Shown one piece after another: positions 62,169 through 64,000 of a stretch of 64,000 nt of DNA. Position 1 is the first letter of the stretch, and each line of letters opens with the position of its first letter. A program made the position numbers and the translations under genes. Source of the stretch: Palsa-513 sp050010595 (GTDB lineage Bacteria > Actinomycetota > Thermoleophilia > Solirubrobacterales > Solirubrobacteraceae); the NCBI GenBank assembly GCA_050010595.1, contig JBEKKS010000001.1, positions 1-64,000 of the forward strand. The letters run 5' to 3'. Under the pieces are notes generated by a model. It searched no databases. It was not told where the DNA came from and was given only the letters and a program-made list of their open reading frames with translations.

Positions 62169-62785
62169 GCACAGCAAAGGGCATGGCGCTCGATCACGAG
62201 CCCGCCGACACACTGCCGCGCAACTTCGCGGTCGGCTCGAAGCTGATCACGAGCGCCGTCGCGTTCTTCTTCATGTCGTTCGTGTTCGCTTTCTTCTACC
62301 TGCGGGCGCTGAATACGGCGCACTCGTTCCGCGAGCCACACGTCACGCCGCCGGTGGGTTGGGGCGTTGCGATCCTCGCCTGCGTGCTTGTCTCGTGCCT
62401 CGCGCTGGAAGTCGGCCGTCGCGCGCTCGGCGATGGCACCGCGGGCACCTGGCGGCTCGCCGGACTCGCGTCATGGCTCGTGGCGCTCGCCGCGCTGGGC
62501 GTGCAGGGCGCCGAGTACTACAACCTGAGCTTCGGCGCAACCGACGGTGGCCTCGCAAGCGTCTTCTTCGGCTTCACGTTCTGGTTCGGCGTCTTCTGGC
62601 TCGGCGCCGTCTACTGGGTGGAGACGATCTGGGCGCAATCGGTGCGCCGGCCGGTTTCACTCGAGCCCGATGTCGGGGACCCGGCGCGCCTGTTGCGCCC
62701 GAGCACTGATGCTGCGCGCACCTACATGTACACAATGGCGATCACCGAGATCGTCGCCTTCGTCCTGCTCTACATCGTCAAATGA
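62165..62785 (+). CDS. ctaE: Cytochrome c oxidase subunit III
   Basis: A 206-residue membrane protein with five helices. Subunit III landmarks include FFFMSFVFAFFYLRALN in the first helix, the lipid-cavity Glu in GVQGAEYYNLSFG, and TFWFGVFWLGAVYWVE. It stabilises the oxidase and proton uptake. It overlaps ctaD and the small downstream gene, both by four bases. Confidence 0.9.
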   Translation: MSTAKGMALDHEPADTLPRNFAVGSKLITSAVAFFFMSFVFAFFYLRALNTAHSFREPHVTPPVGWGVAILACVLVSCLALEVGRRALGDGTAGTWRLAGLASWLVALAALGVQGAEYYNLSFGATDGGLASVFFGFTFWFGVFWLGAVYWVETIWAQSVRRPVSLEPDVGDPARLLRPSTDAARTYMYTMAITEIVAFVLLYIVK

Positions 62786-62937
62786 TCGCCGACTTTGGCA
62801 CGAACTACACCGGAATCGGCTGGCTGACGGTCGTCGTCCCGCTCGGCTTCCTCGTGATCGTCGTCGGGCTGTGGGTCCGTGCCTTCAGGCGCGCCGACCG
62901 CGGCGACTCCTCCGAGCCCCCGCGCACCGAGCGTTAG
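62782..62937 (+). CDS. 51-residue single-pass membrane protein in the oxidase operon
   Basis: The ATG at 62782 overlaps the ctaE stop (ATGA) and the frame runs to TAG at 62937. The product has a short exported N-terminus (MIADFGTNYTGIG), one membrane helix (WLTVVVPLGFLVIVVGLWV) and a basic then acidic tail. Its tight coupling on both sides (ctaG starts two bases later) argues that it is real. It could be a small accessory subunit of the CtaF/subunit IV kind or an assembly factor. Confidence 0.75.
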   Translation: MIADFGTNYTGIGWLTVVVPLGFLVIVVGLWVRAFRRADRGDSSEPPRTER

Positions 62938-62939
62938 CT

Positions 62940-63851
62940 GTGCCTCAAGCGGTTCTGCCGCTTGCGCTGATCTCGCTCTTCGGCGCGCTCTATGCGCTTG
63001 GCGAGCGCCGTACCGCGCGTCTGCTGCGTCGGCCGCGGAGCTCGCGCGACCGCCTTCACTCGCTCTATTTCTACGCGGGCCTCGTCGCGAGCGCCGTTGC
63101 CGTCGTGGGACCGATCGACACATACGCCGAGAAGCTCTTCTGGGTTCACATGGTCCAGCACGTGCTGCTGCTCGGCGTCGCGGCGCCGCTGATCGTGCTC
63201 GGGGCGCCGTGGATGTCGATCTGGCGCCCGCTCCCACTGGGCTTTCGCCGGTCGGTGGCCGGCACGATCGCGCACTCGCCGTGGTGCGCGCCCCTGCGCG
63301 CGCTGAAGGTCCTCGGGCGCCCGGTTGGGGCCTGGCTCGCGTACAGCGTGGATCTCGTCACCTGGCACATCCCCGCCGCCTATGACCTCGCTGCGCGCCA
63401 GCGCGCCGTCCACGACCTCGAGCATCTCTCGTTCATGGTCTTCGGCATCCTGCTGTGGGCGCAGGTCCTCCAGTCGCCGCCGCTGCGCCTGCGCCTGCGC
63501 GACATTCACCGCGTCTACTACATCGTCGGTGCGTCGATCGTCGGCTGGATGATCTCGCTCGTGCTCGTCTTCTCGAGCACGCCGCTTTACCCGTTCTACG
63601 CGCATATCGCGAATCGTCCGGGAGGCATTTCGGCGATCGCCGACCAGCAGCTTGCCGGCGGCATCATGCTCGTCGGCGGCTCGCTGTCGATGACGATCTT
63701 CGTCTTCGCCCAGATCTACGCCTGGCTTGGTGACGAGCCGGGGGAGCGGCCGCGACAGCCCCCGGCGCGATCGCCTGATCCTCAGCCGTCGGCTGACGGA
63801 CCACCGGGCGCCACGCGAGCGCTCGCCCACGCCGGTGCTGACCGCGACTAG
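62940..63851 (+). CDS. ctaG: CtaG-family cytochrome c oxidase assembly protein
   Basis: A 303-residue membrane protein of the caa3_CtaG family with about seven helices. Conserved histidines are seen in HMVQHVLLLGVAAPLIVLG, VTWHIPAAYDLA and HDLEHLSFMVFG; these are thought to bind copper for the oxidase. It begins with GTG two bases after the small gene. The last 50 residues are a hydrophilic Pro/Ala-rich tail. It closes the oxidase operon. Confidence 0.9.
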   Translation: MPQAVLPLALISLFGALYALGERRTARLLRRPRSSRDRLHSLYFYAGLVASAVAVVGPIDTYAEKLFWVHMVQHVLLLGVAAPLIVLGAPWMSIWRPLPLGFRRSVAGTIAHSPWCAPLRALKVLGRPVGAWLAYSVDLVTWHIPAAYDLAARQRAVHDLEHLSFMVFGILLWAQVLQSPPLRLRLRDIHRVYYIVGASIVGWMISLVLVFSSTPLYPFYAHIANRPGGISAIADQQLAGGIMLVGGSLSMTIFVFAQIYAWLGDEPGERPRQPPARSPDPQPSADGPPGATRALAHAGADRD

Positions 63852-63873
63852 TCGGGTCTGACAGGATCCGGCG

Positions 63874-64000
63874 ATGCGCGAGATCGCGCCGGGGCTGTGG
63901 CACTGGAGTGCCGTGCACCCGCACACGCACTGGCCTGCTCATTCCTACTACCTCGAGACCGAGCGGGTGGCGATCGACCCGATGCTGCCGCCGGCAGCAT
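63874..64000 (+). CDS. Start of a probable metallo-beta-lactamase-fold hydrolase, cut by the window
   Basis: Only 42 residues are present. MREIAPGLWHW, an HPHTHWP stretch, HSYYLETERVAIDPMLP match the first strands of MBL-fold proteins (entry block before the HxHxDH motif, which would lie beyond the window). CAGGAT at 63862-63867 precedes the ATG by six bases. The call rests on the N-terminal pattern only. Confidence 0.55.
   Translation, partial: MREIAPGLWHWSAVHPHTHWPAHSYYLETERVAIDPMLPPAA

Overview
The window is a continuous, gene-dense, high-GC stretch of a bacterial chromosome. The best guess is a deep-branching actinobacterium of the Thermoleophilia/Solirubrobacterales type. This rests on a SepF division protein, an RsiG-like coiled coil beside a GarA-type FHA protein and an FtsR-type MerR regulator, HisZ plus short HisG, an aa3 oxidase with a CtaG protein, many GTG/TTG starts, and many genes whose -10 box lies only 6-9 bases before the start codon, implying leaderless mRNA. 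No phage, insertion sequence, CRISPR array or tRNA gene was found.

Layout. 1-790: the 3' end of a 23S rRNA gene, 5S rRNA and a terminator hairpin. 839-1913: a DUF5519 gene and about 700 bases with no convincing gene. 1914-10334: murA, an FTR1 iron permease with a DtxR-like operator, and the histidine genes hisZ-G-D-B-H-A-F. 10383-18067: a CCA-type nucleotidyltransferase, pgeF, yggS and sepF, a convergent orphan chemoreceptor, then proC-yggT-lspA-rluD. 18204-26629: a translation/envelope/isoprenoid run rpsB-tsf-pyrH-frr-uppS-cdsA-dxr-rseP-ispG. 26630-34753: an accessory, mostly exported metal/redox island (lipoprotein, membrane proteins, two related exported proteins of which one is fused to a Sco1 copper chaperone, an ECF sigma factor, a zinc-finger anti-sigma-like protein, a P19-like iron-binding lipoprotein and a Tat-exported DyP-like protein). 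34784-40899: sodA, proS, pgsA, RsiG-like/FHA/MerR, a thioesterase and a NiCoT transporter. 40887-53682: nadE, a c-di-AMP riboswitch controlling an RlpA-like protein, LysE exporter, dinB, thioredoxin-TPR, hydrolase, ccdA, a PAS-GGDEF-EAL protein, thioesterase, TlpA-like thioredoxin, rhomboid and an M29 aminopeptidase. 53672-58576: a beta-lactamase-fold hydrolase and two tandem YbjQ-domain proteins on either side of typA. 58722-63851: the cytochrome oxidase operon (cupredoxin, ctaC, ctaD, ctaE, a 51-residue membrane protein, ctaG). The last 127 bases start a probable metallo-hydrolase.

How it fits together. Most of the window is housekeeping: cell wall precursor synthesis, histidine, ribosome assembly, lipids and respiration. 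Accessory functions centre on copper and iron handling (FTR1, P19-like, Sco1 fusion, DyP-like, CcdA, TlpA, oxidase) and on cyclic dinucleotide signalling (c-di-AMP riboswitch, a degenerate GGDEF-EAL protein, and a small protein with the RsiG c-di-GMP-binding signature). Two divergent gene pairs share a symmetric ten-base promoter core of the form A-N-C-C-T-A-C-G-A-T.
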